Origin: Paludibacterium yongneupense DSM 18731
GTDB taxonomy: Bacteria > Pseudomonadota > Gammaproteobacteria > Burkholderiales > Chromobacteriaceae
Reading direction: 5' to 3'
DNA length: 64,000 bases
NCBI RefSeq assembly: GCF_000422925.1
Contig: NZ_KE383958.1
Coordinates: 1-64,000 of the forward strand
Numbering within the stretch: position 1 is the stretch's first letter; every line of letters starts with the position of its first letter. Positions 8,044 through 15,599 of this stretch are shown in pieces. Under the pieces are notes generated by a model, which saw nothing but the letters and a program-made list of their open reading frames with translations, was not told where the DNA came from and did not search any database. The position numbers were made by a program, and so were the translations under genes.

Positions 8044-8484
8044 ATGACCTGCCAGGGAATTACGTTACGTCCGGCTCGGCAATCCGATGAAAGTTTTCTC
8101 CTCGACCTGCGCAAGCAAGTCATGACAGAGCACCTGATGCGGGTCGGGGAAGCAACGGATGATGATGCGCATCTTCAACGAGTGCGTTATTGCTATACCG
8201 ATGCTCAGATTGTGCTCATCGGCGACGTCCGTGTGGGGTTGATGAAGGTTTGCAGATCCGCGCAAGAATGGGTTCTCGTGCAAATTCAAATCCTGCCAGG
8301 ATTCCAGGGGCAAGGAATAGGTCAGCATCTGCTTCGCGTCTTGCTGGAAGATGCGAAACAATATGGGGTTGCGGTTCGCCTCAGCGTCCTACGTGGCAAC
8401 CCTGCCCGCCGCTTATATGAACGGCTTGGGTTTTGCATGGAATCCGAAACGGGCAAAGAATATGGTCTTGTTTTCCGGCGGTAA
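8044..8484 (+). CDS. GNAT-family N-acetyltransferase
   Basis: A 146-residue acetyltransferase. The acetyl-CoA-binding motif A is visible as VQIQILPGFQGQGIGQHLL (Q-x-x-G-x-G/A type) near residues 78-98. The later LRGNPARRLYERLGFCMES is the typical motif B with the asparagine and tyrosine expected in GNAT enzymes. The substrate is unknown. It stands alone between the toxin-antitoxin pair and a small orphan protein, without an obvious operon partner or strong ribosome binding site. Confidence 0.85.
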   Translation: MTCQGITLRPARQSDESFLLDLRKQVMTEHLMRVGEATDDDAHLQRVRYCYTDAQIVLIGDVRVGLMKVCRSAQEWVLVQIQILPGFQGQGIGQHLLRVLLEDAKQYGVAVRLSVLRGNPARRLYERLGFCMESETGKEYGLVFRR

Positions 8485-8739
8485 TGCTTTCTGCTTTGGC
8501 GAACTGGATACGATTGTAGGCTGCGTCCTGAATTTCCACTCAGGGTCGTCAGCCCGCAACGGGCGATGCAGGGCCGGTCAGGTGGTGGCATCAACGCCGC
8601 GCTGGGCCTGAAGGTTCTGTGCCCAGCAAGGCCCTGCGAGTTGCAGAGTCAGAGGCACTGCAGGCGTGAAAGTGCGCGTGATCTGCCTGGCGAGCGAGAT
8701 GTGGATCACCTGTCAGGCAGACCCGAAACGACAGGCTTT

Positions 8740-8997
8740 TTATGCTTCTACTGCCTCGGTTTTAACCGAGCCTGAGAGATATTTTTCATCAACGACGACC
8801 TCCGTGCCTGCGAACACGATTTGTGAGCGACCGACGCCCTTGACGATCGTTGCCATCACGAAGCCACGGGCGTCAGTGCGGTCCCACGTTTCAGCCTTGT
8901 CTTTTTCTATCGTGAAGTAGCTCGTATCGCCGCCGCTTCCCCAGTGGTTGATCGAAACCTTGATCGGAAGACCGGTTTTATTGATAACTTTGATCAT
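8740..8997 (-). CDS. Small orphan protein, predicted beta-rich
   Basis: An 85-residue protein starting MIKVINKTGLPIKVSINHWG. I chose the ATG at 8997 because an AAAGTGAG ribosome binding site precedes it; an upstream in-frame start at 9039 has none. The sequence alternates hydrophobic and polar residues (VINKTGLPIKV, SYFTIEKDKAETWDR, GFVMATIVKG), suggesting a single beta-sandwich domain. The VINKTG...W.R layout is reminiscent of small eukaryotic-like or secreted beta-sandwich proteins, but I cannot name a family. There is no signal peptide. It lies at the edge of the accessory region, so horizontal origin is likely. Confidence 0.6.
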   Translation of the reverse strand: MIKVINKTGLPIKVSINHWGSGGDTSYFTIEKDKAETWDRTDARGFVMATIVKGVGRSQIVFAGTEVVVDEKYLSGSVKTEAVEA

Positions 8998-9338
8998 GAG
9001 AAAACTCACTTTCGTTTGGGGTTCAAAGACCTTTGTCATGGTGTAGCTATCAAGGGTATAGATTATGTTTAATGCTATTGTCCTGACATAAAGGTCAGTA
9101 TTCAGGCAATTGACATTGGCGACTCAGGCGAGTCAACAGAAAGGAAATGCCGTGGCGACGGCTTCATGCGGGCTTGAACCGGGCATGCGCAGAGACAATA
9201 GTATGTCGCCCGCCACGGCGGGTTGCACCGGGCGGCATCGTGCTGGTCAATCGCAGAAGCAGCCTTCTCCCATCCGTCCCCCCGCAAGCAACGACGCCCT
9301 CCGCGAGGAGGGCGTCGTCCGGTGCCTGCCGCGCGCGG
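8998..9338. other. Intergenic stretch with two dyads
   Basis: No convincing gene is present. The short dyad CTGAC-N6-GTCAG at 9083-9098 lies upstream of the small minus-strand gene and could be an operator. A perfect 12-bp hairpin lies at 9291-9318 behind the PAS-MCP gene. This stretch marks the shift from accessory to higher-GC chromosomal DNA. Confidence 0.5.
9291..9318 (-). terminator. Terminator-like hairpin after the PAS-MCP gene
   Basis: ACGACGCCCTCC pairs perfectly with GGAGGGCGTCGT around a GCGA loop. No T-tract follows on either strand, so intrinsic termination is uncertain. It may instead protect the 3' end of the mRNA. Confidence 0.4.
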
Positions 9339-10655
9339 TCAGATGCCGCGTTCGCTCGCGACTTGCTGGATGGCGGTGACGACCGATTCGGCGCCCTGGC
9401 GGATCTGATCCATGACATTGCCGACTTTGTTGACTTGTACCACGCTGTCCTGAACCTGGGTCCTGATCTGCTCCATGCTTTCGACGGCCACGTCCGTTTG
9501 CGACTGGATGGTATTGACCATGGTCGAGATCTGCGCGGTCGAGGAGGATGTGCGCTCGGCCAGCTTGCGCACTTCGTCCGCCACCACGGCAAAACCGCGC
9601 CCGGTCTCGCCGGCGCGCGCGGCTTCGATCGCGGCGTTCAGCGCGAGCAGGTTGGTTTGGTCGGCAATATCCTTGATCGTCTGGACGATGGAGCCGATCT
9701 GTTTCGAATGCTGGCCGAGGGTCATGATATTCTGGCTCGAGCTTTCGATATTGTTCGCCATGCCCTCGATATTGCTCACGCTGCTGGCAATGTCGGTCAC
9801 GCCTTCCTCGGCCCAGTGCCGGGTCTGCTGCGAGGTGTTGAAGGCGAACAGCGCGCTGTCGCGTTCCTGGATGCTCTTGTTGACGCTCGCAGTAATGTCG
9901 GTCGCGAATTTGATGACGGACACGACTTTTCCGCTGGAGTCGAACACCGGGTTGTAGCTGGCTTCCAGCCAACGCTCGCTTCCGTCCCTGGCCAGGCGCT
10001 TGATGCGTCCCGAAGATAATTTTCCGTTCCGCAGGTTAGTCCACAATTGCGGGTATTCCTGGCTCTGGACGAATTCCTGGCTGCACAGCTGACGGTGGTG
10101 CTGCCCGATCAGTTCGCTTTCCTTGTAACCCATCACATGCAGGAAGTTGGCGTTGGCCGCCGTGATCGTGCCATCGATGGTGAATTCAATGGTAGCCATC
10201 GAGCGGTCGACGGCCGCCAGAATGGCCTTGTTTCTGGCGGCCGCGAGCACTTTGCCGGTGATGTCGGTGGCGAATTTGATGACGCCCGTGACTTTGCCGC
10301 TGCTGTCCTTGAGCGGATTGTAAGTCGCTTCCAGCCAGATGAAGTCGCCGTTTTTCCGCTTGCGCTTCACTTCGCCGATGAAGGGATCGCCGCGGCGCAG
10401 TTGCGCCCAGACTTGCTGGTATTCGGGGCTGTTGGCAAACTCGGGATCGCATAACATGCGGTGATTCTTGCCGAGCAGCTCGCTGGCGCCATAGCCCAGC
10501 GCGGTTTGAAAAAGACTATTGGAGTCGATGATGTTTGCATCGAGGTCGAACTCGACGCGTGCCATTGATCGGTCGATGGCAGCGAAAACAGCATCCTGGC
10601 GCTGAAGCTTGTCTTCCTGGTTCCGAAGGGACGCCAATAGTTTTTTGTTGAACAT
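9339..10655 (-). CDS. Soluble PAS-PAS-MCP transducer, BdlA-like
   Basis: A 438-residue chemoreceptor-type protein without signal peptide or membrane segments. Two PAS domains occupy about residues 20-135 and 140-258; each ends in [11 protein letters not shown] or [12 protein letters not shown] shortened MCP signalling domain follows, with the CheA/CheW-binding tip [19 protein letters not shown] at about 332-350. This order and size match BdlA, the Pseudomonas aeruginosa biofilm-dispersal transducer. PAS domains of this type often bind haem or flavin; no ligand residue is certain here. It likely feeds a cytosolic chemotaxis or dispersal signal. No che genes adjoin it, but a chemosensory-like island lies 22 kb downstream. 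Confidence 0.85.
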   Translation of the reverse strand: MFNKKLLASLRNQEDKLQRQDAVFAAIDRSMARVEFDLDANIIDSNSLFQTALGYGASELLGKNHRMLCDPEFANSPEYQQVWAQLRRGDPFIGEVKRKRKNGDFIWLEATYNPLKDSSGKVTGVIKFATDITGKVLAAARNKAILAAVDRSMATIEFTIDGTITAANANFLHVMGYKESELIGQHHRQLCSQEFVQSQEYPQLWTNLRNGKLSSGRIKRLARDGSERWLEASYNPVFDSSGKVVSVIKFATDITASVNKSIQERDSALFAFNTSQQTRHWAEEGVTDIASSVSNIEGMANNIESSSQNIMTLGQHSKQIGSIVQTIKDIADQTNLLALNAAIEAARAGETGRGFAVVADEVRKLAERTSSSTAQISTMVNTIQSQTDVAVESMEQIRTQVQDSVVQVNKVGNVMDQIRQGAESVVTAIQQVASERGI

Positions 10656-10899
10656 GATATCCGATCCAAGTTGCGCTGAAAGTGTTGATGATCCGGTCCA
10701 GATTGGGTGGGGCTCATTAAAAAGTAGCCAAGTGGTGCGGAAATTGCAATTCTGAGGATAGTCGCGACCTGAATGTATCTAAAGCCGGCGTTCTCGCGAG
10801 GGCAGTGCGGCCACTCGTACGGCATCCTGTCGGCCGATCCGGGGCGTAGCAGCCTCCCTCCACTGCGTGTGTGCTCGATGTATCTAGGCTATTGAAAGG

Positions 10900-11418
10900 A
10901 TGATTCCGATGTTAATTCGCTTGCTGACGCCGTCCGATGCGCTCGCATATAAAACGCTGCGCCTGCTCGGCCTGACGACTGACCCCCTGGCCTTCCATTC
11001 GTTTGCGGACGAAGAGGCCGATCTGCCGCAGAACGTGCTTGAGGCGAAGCTGTCGCAGGCGCCGGCAGAAGGCGTGCTGGGGGCGTTCATGGCCGACGCG
11101 CTGGTCGGCATCGTCGGCCTGCGGCGCAGCCCGCGACGCAAGCTTCGGCACAAGGCGACTATCGTCGGCGTTTATGTGGCTCCGGAGGCTCGCGGCCGCG
11201 GCATCAGCCGCGCCCTGCTGCTGGCCGCCATCGAGCGCGCACGCCTTGCATCCGGGATCCGCTGTTTGCAGTTGAGCGTCTACGCCGGCAATCAGGCCGC
11301 CTTGTCCTTGTATCGTTCGCTCGGTTTCGAGGCTTACGGCCAGGAGGACGCGGCCTTTCAAGTCGATGGGCGTTTCTATGATGAGGTTCTGCTGGCCTTG
11401 CCGCTGCGGGACGACTAG
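10900..11418 (+). CDS. GNAT-family N-acetyltransferase
   Basis: A 172-residue acetyltransferase. Motif A is VGVYVAPEARGRGISRALLLAAIE at about residues 87-110, with the R-G-x-G/R-G-I-S loop that binds the acetyl-CoA pyrophosphate. The LSVYAGNQAALSLYRSLGFEAYG segment is the standard C-terminal motif with N and Y. The substrate is unknown. It stands alone, transcribed away from the PAS-MCP gene and convergent with the quinone reductase gene. Confidence 0.85.
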   Translation: MIPMLIRLLTPSDALAYKTLRLLGLTTDPLAFHSFADEEADLPQNVLEAKLSQAPAEGVLGAFMADALVGIVGLRRSPRRKLRHKATIVGVYVAPEARGRGISRALLLAAIERARLASGIRCLQLSVYAGNQAALSLYRSLGFEAYGQEDAAFQVDGRFYDEVLLALPLRDD

Positions 11419-11439
11419 CCGCCCCGCAGCGCGGGCGGC

Positions 11440-12315
11440 TCAGTTCTGCAATGCTTGCGCCACTGTGGCGGCTAGCGGCGTGGTCGGGCGTCCGATCAGG
11501 GTGCTCAGCTGGTGACTGTCGTCGAACAGCCCGCCGCGGGCGGCACCGGCATCGGAGTCGGCCAGCAGCTGCGCGATCGCTTCGGGCAGGCCGGCGCCGG
11601 TCAGGGCGGTGCGGAAGGCGGCCTCCGGCATGTCCTGGTAGATGACCGTGCGCCCGCTCTGCTTCGTGATCTCGGCGGCGAATTGCGTCAGGGTGTAGGC
11701 GTCGTCGCCGGCCAGCTCGTAGATGCGGCTATCCGATACGCTCTCGGCGCTCAGAACCGCGGCAGCGGCAGCGGCATAGTCGGCACGGGCGGCGGAGGCG
11801 ATACGGCCTTCGGCCGCGCTGCCGATATGCGCGCCGTGCTGCAGGGCGGAAGGGATGGAGGCGGCGTAGTTTTCGCTATACCAACCGTTGCGCAACAGGG
11901 CAAAAGGCAGGCCCGAGGCGCGGATGGCGGCTTCGGTCTGGCGATGTTCCTCTGCCAGGCCGAGCGGCGAGCTGTCGGCGTGCAGCAGGCTGGTGTAGGC
12001 GAGTAGCTTGACGCCCGCGCGTTTGGCGGCGTCGATGACATTGCGGTGCTGGGGCAGCCGTTGTCCGACTTCGCTCGACGAGATCAGCAGCAGGCGGTCG
12101 ATGCCGACGAAGGCGGCATCGAGTGTTTCGGGCTTGGTGTAATCGGCACGGCGGACTTCGATGCCCAGTGCAGCGAGGTCGCCGGCCTTGGCGGTATCGC
12201 GCACCGCGGCGACGATGCGGGCGGGCTCGATGGTTTGCAGCAGGGCGTGCACGACGAGACGGCCGAGTTGGCCGCTGGCGCCGGTAATCAGAATACGGGC
12301 TGGTGAGGCGGGCAT
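11440..12315 (-). CDS. qorB: NAD(P)H:quinone oxidoreductase, QorB/YtfG-like atypical SDR
   Basis: A 291-residue cytosolic oxidoreductase of the NmrA-like atypical short-chain dehydrogenase group. The NAD(P)-binding glycine motif ITGASGQLGRLV is at residues 10-21. LLLISSSEVGQRLPQHRNVIDAAKRAGV and YTSLLHADSSPLGLAEEH match YtfG/QorB. QorB enzymes reduce quinones with NADPH. A good AAGGAG ribosome binding site precedes the ATG. The gene is divergent from an HxlR-type regulator, exactly the ytfG/ytfH arrangement of enterobacteria, so redox- or electrophile-responsive control is likely. A GGTCT-N7-AGACC dyad lies between them. Confidence 0.8.
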   Translation of the reverse strand: MPASPARILITGASGQLGRLVVHALLQTIEPARIVAAVRDTAKAGDLAALGIEVRRADYTKPETLDAAFVGIDRLLLISSSEVGQRLPQHRNVIDAAKRAGVKLLAYTSLLHADSSPLGLAEEHRQTEAAIRASGLPFALLRNGWYSENYAASIPSALQHGAHIGSAAEGRIASAARADYAAAAAAVLSAESVSDSRIYELAGDDAYTLTQFAAEITKQSGRTVIYQDMPEAAFRTALTGAGLPEAIAQLLADSDAGAARGGLFDDSHQLSTLIGRPTTPLAATVAQALQN

Positions 12316-12348
12316 GGAGCTTCTCCTTGTGGTTTATATTGAATACAA

Positions 12349-12365
12349 GGTCTAATATAGAGACC
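12349..12365. promoter_or_regulatory. Candidate operator between qorB and its HxlR regulator
   Basis: The inverted repeat GGTCT-N7-AGACC lies in the 111-bp divergent intergenic region with an A/T-rich centre (AATATAG). HxlR-family proteins bind such dyads as dimers, so it could control both genes. Promoter boxes could not be assigned confidently. Confidence 0.45.
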
Positions 12366-12426
12366 ATGTGACTGCGCCACAAGGAGGCAGTTTTTTGTTT
12401 CCAGGTTACCCGAAAGGAACCCTCTC

Positions 12427-12849
12427 ATGAATGCTGGCGTTCAACTGGCCGCACGGTATCAGGAATGGCAGGGGCAGCCATTCGACGGCAGCTGCTGTCC
12501 GGTACGCGATGTGCTCGATCATATCGGCGATAAATGGACGGTATTGATCCTGATCGTACTGGCGGATGGAGCCGCACGCTTCAGCCACATCTGCCGCGCG
12601 GTGCCCGATATTTCCAAACGCATGCTGACTCAGACCTTGCGCGAGCTGGAGCGCGGCGGCTTGATCACGCGGCATGTCTTTCCGACCAAGCCGCCGAGTG
12701 TCGAGTATCGGCTTTCTGCGCTCGGAGAGTCCTTGCTGGGCCCCATCGTCGGCCTGGTTGCATGGGCGGAGACTCACCACGATGAGATCCGCGCGGCGCG
12801 CGCGCACTTCGATGCGGCGCTTGCAGAGAACGGGTCTGACGGGCGCTGA
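12427..12849 (+). CDS. HxlR-family transcriptional regulator, YtfH-like
   Basis: A 140-residue winged-helix protein. The N-terminal [57 protein letters not shown] pattern is diagnostic of HxlR proteins. It includes the cysteine near residue 24 that, in related regulators such as YodB, HypR and QorR, senses electrophiles. The wing is followed by the [19 protein letters not shown] segment typical of the family. It is divergent from qorB and probably represses it until quinone or diamide stress modifies the cysteine. Autoregulation is likely. Confidence 0.85.
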   Translation: MNAGVQLAARYQEWQGQPFDGSCCPVRDVLDHIGDKWTVLILIVLADGAARFSHICRAVPDISKRMLTQTLRELERGGLITRHVFPTKPPSVEYRLSALGESLLGPIVGLVAWAETHHDEIRAARAHFDAALAENGSDGR

Positions 12850-12965
12850 GCCGTCGCACGCAGGGGTTTGGATCTATTTGCGACAGTATTTGCCAGTCAG
12901 CCCTTAAGGTCTTGACTTTGCTGCCGATAAATAAATCAACAGGCATATTCAAAGTGGAGGACGCG

Positions 12966-13226
12966 ATGCCCCAAGCAATCGGAAACGTATCCGGCCCATC
13001 TCAATACCAGCCGTCGCAGTCGGTCGCTTCTCCGCCACCACGCGGCGAAAACGGTCGCGGTGCGGCGGCGCGGCAGGCGCAGGCACAGGCACAGGCACAG
13101 CAGGCCCAGACTCCGGCCCAGATTCTGGCGCAGGCGCAGGCGCTGGCTCAGCAGACGCAGCAGGCGAATGCTGCACAGTCTTACTCGACACCGACACTGG
13201 GGTCGAATATCAATACGAGCGCCTGA
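12966..13226 (+). CDS. Small low-complexity protein of unknown function (pair member 1)
   Basis: An 86-residue protein beginning MPQAIGNVSGPSQYQPSQS, with a long alanine/glutamine-rich centre (QAQAQAQAQQAQTP and similar) and the tail TLGSNINTSA. A GTGGAGGAC ribosome binding site six bases upstream supports the ATG at 12966. It has no signal peptide, cysteine or membrane segment. A second small protein at 13481 shares its N-terminal pattern (M-x-Q-x-I-x-x-V-S-G-x-S-x-Y), its ending and its ribosome binding site context. I do not recognise a family. Confidence 0.65.
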   Translation: MPQAIGNVSGPSQYQPSQSVASPPPRGENGRGAAARQAQAQAQAQQAQTPAQILAQAQALAQQTQQANAAQSYSTPTLGSNINTSA

Positions 13227-13296
13227 AGTGGCGCGGCGTTCCCGCCGGCCCCCTGCGCGACCATTCAAGTGTGATGTGTGTGTCGTTCCATTCGAT

Positions 13297-13330
13297 AAAC
13301 CGCCGTGCGTGAGCATGGTGGTTTTTTTTT
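13297..13330 (+). terminator. Rho-independent terminator after small protein 1
   Basis: A 12-bp stem (AAACCGCCGTGC with GCATGGTGGTTT, two G-T wobbles) encloses a GTGA loop and is followed by a run of T residues to 13330. This is a strong intrinsic terminator and supports the upstream small gene as a real transcription unit. Confidence 0.85.
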
Positions 13331-13480
13331 ATTAAGAATCAAGCTATTGCTGTGCCATGTGGTGCCAGGGCAACACTGGGCGCCCGATTTTGTCGGGTGG
13401 CCGGGCTTGCTCTTCAGCTTCGATGAAGGGGGCCGATAAGAGAGCAGGAAGGTGTCTTGGTCTAACCGTGGAGGACATGG

Positions 13481-13675
13481 ATGACGCAGTCGATAGAACC
13501 TGTTTCGGGCCAATCGTATTACCGGGCGATGCTGACCAGTGCGTCTCCGACGCCGATGGCTGCTCGCGCTGGCGACGACGATGCTGGCAGCAGCGATAGT
13601 GAAGGGCAACAGACAGAATCCGGCACCACCACGATTTACGCGACAGTAGGCACCCTCATCGATACTACTGCATGA
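13481..13675 (+). CDS. Small protein of unknown function (pair member 2)
   Basis: A 64-residue protein starting MTQSIEPVSGQSYYRAML and ending IYATVGTLIDTTA. The centre is acidic and glycine/serine-rich. The start follows GTGGAGGACATGG, nearly the same leader as the gene at 12966. Shared residues at both ends with that protein suggest a common origin with a fast-evolving middle. There is no signal peptide, cysteine or membrane segment. A strong terminator lies about 60 bases beyond its stop, so it forms its own short transcript. Function unknown. Confidence 0.6.
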   Translation: MTQSIEPVSGQSYYRAMLTSASPTPMAARAGDDDAGSSDSEGQQTESGTTTIYATVGTLIDTTA

Positions 13676-13733
13676 CACCCCGTGTCATGGCGTGACTACC
13701 CGGGCGGGTGACGGGAGCGGCCCAGTCTGTTCG

Positions 13734-13768
13734 ACAGCCCCGCCGGTTTGAATCGGCGGGGCTGTTTT
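13734..13768. terminator. Bidirectional intrinsic terminator
   Basis: ACAGCCCCGCC pairs with GGCGGGGCTGT around an A/T-containing loop and is followed by TTTT on the plus strand. It lies between the convergent small gene and the MerR regulator gene and can serve both. Confidence 0.8.
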
Positions 13769-13779
13769 CGTGTCCGGGT

Positions 13780-14187
13780 TCAGTCGGGTTTGTCGGGGTC
13801 GTTGGCCGCGGTGCGCCAGGGGGCGGTCTGTTCGTCGTACCAGGCAATCCTGTCATCGAGCACACGCAGCGCGCCCTGCCATTGTTCGATGCGTTGCGCG
13901 ACCCGTTCCCGGTGCTCGGCCAGCAGTGCGCGCCGCACGGGAAAAGTCAGGTCGCCCTGGCGGCGCAGGGCGGCGTAGGCGCGCATCCCGGCGATAGACA
14001 TCCCGGTGGCGCGCAGGCGCTGGATGAATTCCAGCCACGCGCGGTCGCGCGCATTATAACGGCGATGGCCGGCCGCATTGCGTTCAACCGGGTCCAGCAG
14101 TCCGATGCGTTCAAAATAGCGCAAGGCATGCTCGCTCAAGCCGCTCAGGCGCGCCAGCTGCCTGATGGTCAGGTTTTCTTCGTTCAT
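13780..14187 (-). CDS. MerR-family transcriptional regulator
   Basis: A 135-residue regulator. The N-terminal winged HTH reads LTIRQLARLSGLSEHALRYFERIGLLDPVERNAAGHRRY, the MerR signature with the RY-x-E wing. A dimerisation helix follows (FIQRLRATGMSIAGMRAYAALRRQG), then a basic coiled coil and a short effector tail without a metal-binding cysteine pair. The ATG at 14187 follows GGAGGTAAAAGCC. This subfamily (effector ending in W/Y-rich helices) usually responds to organic or oxidative stress. It sits 53 bp downstream of a sugar-efflux transporter gene on the same strand and may control it. Confidence 0.85.
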   Translation of the reverse strand: MNEENLTIRQLARLSGLSEHALRYFERIGLLDPVERNAAGHRRYNARDRAWLEFIQRLRATGMSIAGMRAYAALRRQGDLTFPVRRALLAEHRERVAQRIEQWQGALRVLDDRIAWYDEQTAPWRTAANDPDKPD

Positions 14188-14240
14188 GGCTTTTACCTCC
14201 AGTAGCCGGGGCGGCACCCGGGCAAGCGGCACGATCGCGC

Positions 14241-15413
14241 TCAACGCTCCCGCATCATGAAGCTGCAGGCAGAGGCGAGTAGCGAGCAGGCGAGAATGGC
14301 GTAGAACACGGCGTGAAATCCCCAGGCGTCGGCGATGCCTCCGGCGATGGCGCCGGCAATGATGGCGCCGGTGCGGGTCGATGTGGCGAACAGGGTGGTC
14401 GCGGTGCCGGCGCGACCCGGCAGCAGGTCCTGAAAATACAGCATGCCGGTGCCGGCGATGATCCCGATAAAGATGGCGTTGCCAAGCTGCAGTGCGATCA
14501 GCGCGGGCTCGCTGTCCAGCAGTACCATGCCGGCATAGAACAGCACGCCGGCAGCCGTGGCAAAACGCAGCATGGCGAGTTTGCCGAAGCGGCGGGTGCT
14601 GAAGCCGGCGACCAGCATGGCCGGGATTTCAAGTGCGGCGGCGGTGCCCATCAGCAGGCCGGGCGTGCGGGTCGGCATGTTCAGCGTGTGCGTGACGTAG
14701 AGCGGCATCGCGATCAGGTACATGCCGTTGCAGGTCCACATCAGGGTCGACGCGATAAAGGGCAGGCGAATCGCGGGATCGCGCCAGCCGCCGCCGTGAT
14801 CGGCCGCATGCGGTGCTCGCGGAATGAAGGGCAGCGTTCTGGCCACCAGGGCGGCGCAGGCGAGAAAGGCCACGCCCGCCGCCAGATAGGTGGCGGTGTA
14901 GCCGAAGCCGATGACCAGCGCGAAGGCCAGCGGCGGGCCTATGACCCAGGCCAGTGATATCTGCGCGCGCATGATGGAGTTGAACATCGTGGCTTCGCGT
15001 GCGGTGTAGTCGGCGTGCTCGCGCGCAAGGGCGAAGACTTGCGGATTGGCGGTGCCGCCGAAGCTGCCCAGCAGCACCCCCATGCTGATCAGCAGGGCGA
15101 AATGGCGGTCGAAGGCGAATTGCAGGCAGCCGAGAAAGCCGGCTACACAGCAAAGCAGGATCAGACGGCGCCGGTCGCCGCCACGGTCGGAACGATGAGC
15201 GAGAACCTGGCTGACCACGATGCCGACAATGGCGCTGACCGTGTAGAACAGGCCGATCATATAGGGCCGCACCCCCAGTTCGTTGCCGAGAAACAGGCTC
15301 AGAATCGGGACTTGCAGGGCGCTGGCGATTCCGGTCAGGAAGGCGACGACGAGAAACGCCAGCGAGGCCGGGTCCAGCTTGCGGCGCAGGCTTGCGGGGT
15401 AGGCGAGGTTCAT
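14241..15413 (-). CDS. MFS sugar efflux transporter, SetA/SetB-like
   Basis: A 390-residue inner-membrane protein with about 12 predicted transmembrane segments, for example LAFLVVAFLTGIASALQVPI, VVSQVLAHRSDRGGDRRRL (the MFS A-like loop) and the C-terminal pair ending in SCSLLAS-type helices. The VTHTLNMPTRTPGLLMGTAAALEIPAML region and the STRTGAIIAGAIAGGIAD helix match the Set family, which exports sugars and sugar analogues by proton antiport. I prefer the start at 15413 (MNLAYPASL); an upstream ATG at 15458 adds a basic leader and neither has a strong ribosome binding site. It is followed on the same strand by a MerR regulator. Confidence 0.8.
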   Translation of the reverse strand: MNLAYPASLRRKLDPASLAFLVVAFLTGIASALQVPILSLFLGNELGVRPYMIGLFYTVSAIVGIVVSQVLAHRSDRGGDRRRLILLCCVAGFLGCLQFAFDRHFALLISMGVLLGSFGGTANPQVFALAREHADYTAREATMFNSIMRAQISLAWVIGPPLAFALVIGFGYTATYLAAGVAFLACAALVARTLPFIPRAPHAADHGGGWRDPAIRLPFIASTLMWTCNGMYLIAMPLYVTHTLNMPTRTPGLLMGTAAALEIPAMLVAGFSTRRFGKLAMLRFATAAGVLFYAGMVLLDSEPALIALQLGNAIFIGIIAGTGMLYFQDLLPGRAGTATTLFATSTRTGAIIAGAIAGGIADAWGFHAVFYAILACSLLASACSFMMRER

Positions 15414-15599
15414 GACTGCGATCGGTCGGCGGCGAACCGGCGGCCACGGTGCGCGCAAACGGTTCGATCTATGAATAATACGGTTATTCTATTCGATCAT
15501 CATCGAGCGTGCACTGCAGAAAAGGGCTGCCGCGCTGGCTATACAGCAGGCGGGGGGCTTCGTATGATCGATTCCGGATTCTGACGAGAGTGAAAGAAT

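Noticed and set aside
12966-13675. The two small proteins as R-body (RebB-type) or pilin-like components
   Set aside because: Neither has the RebB sequence pattern, a signal peptide or a hydrophobic helix.
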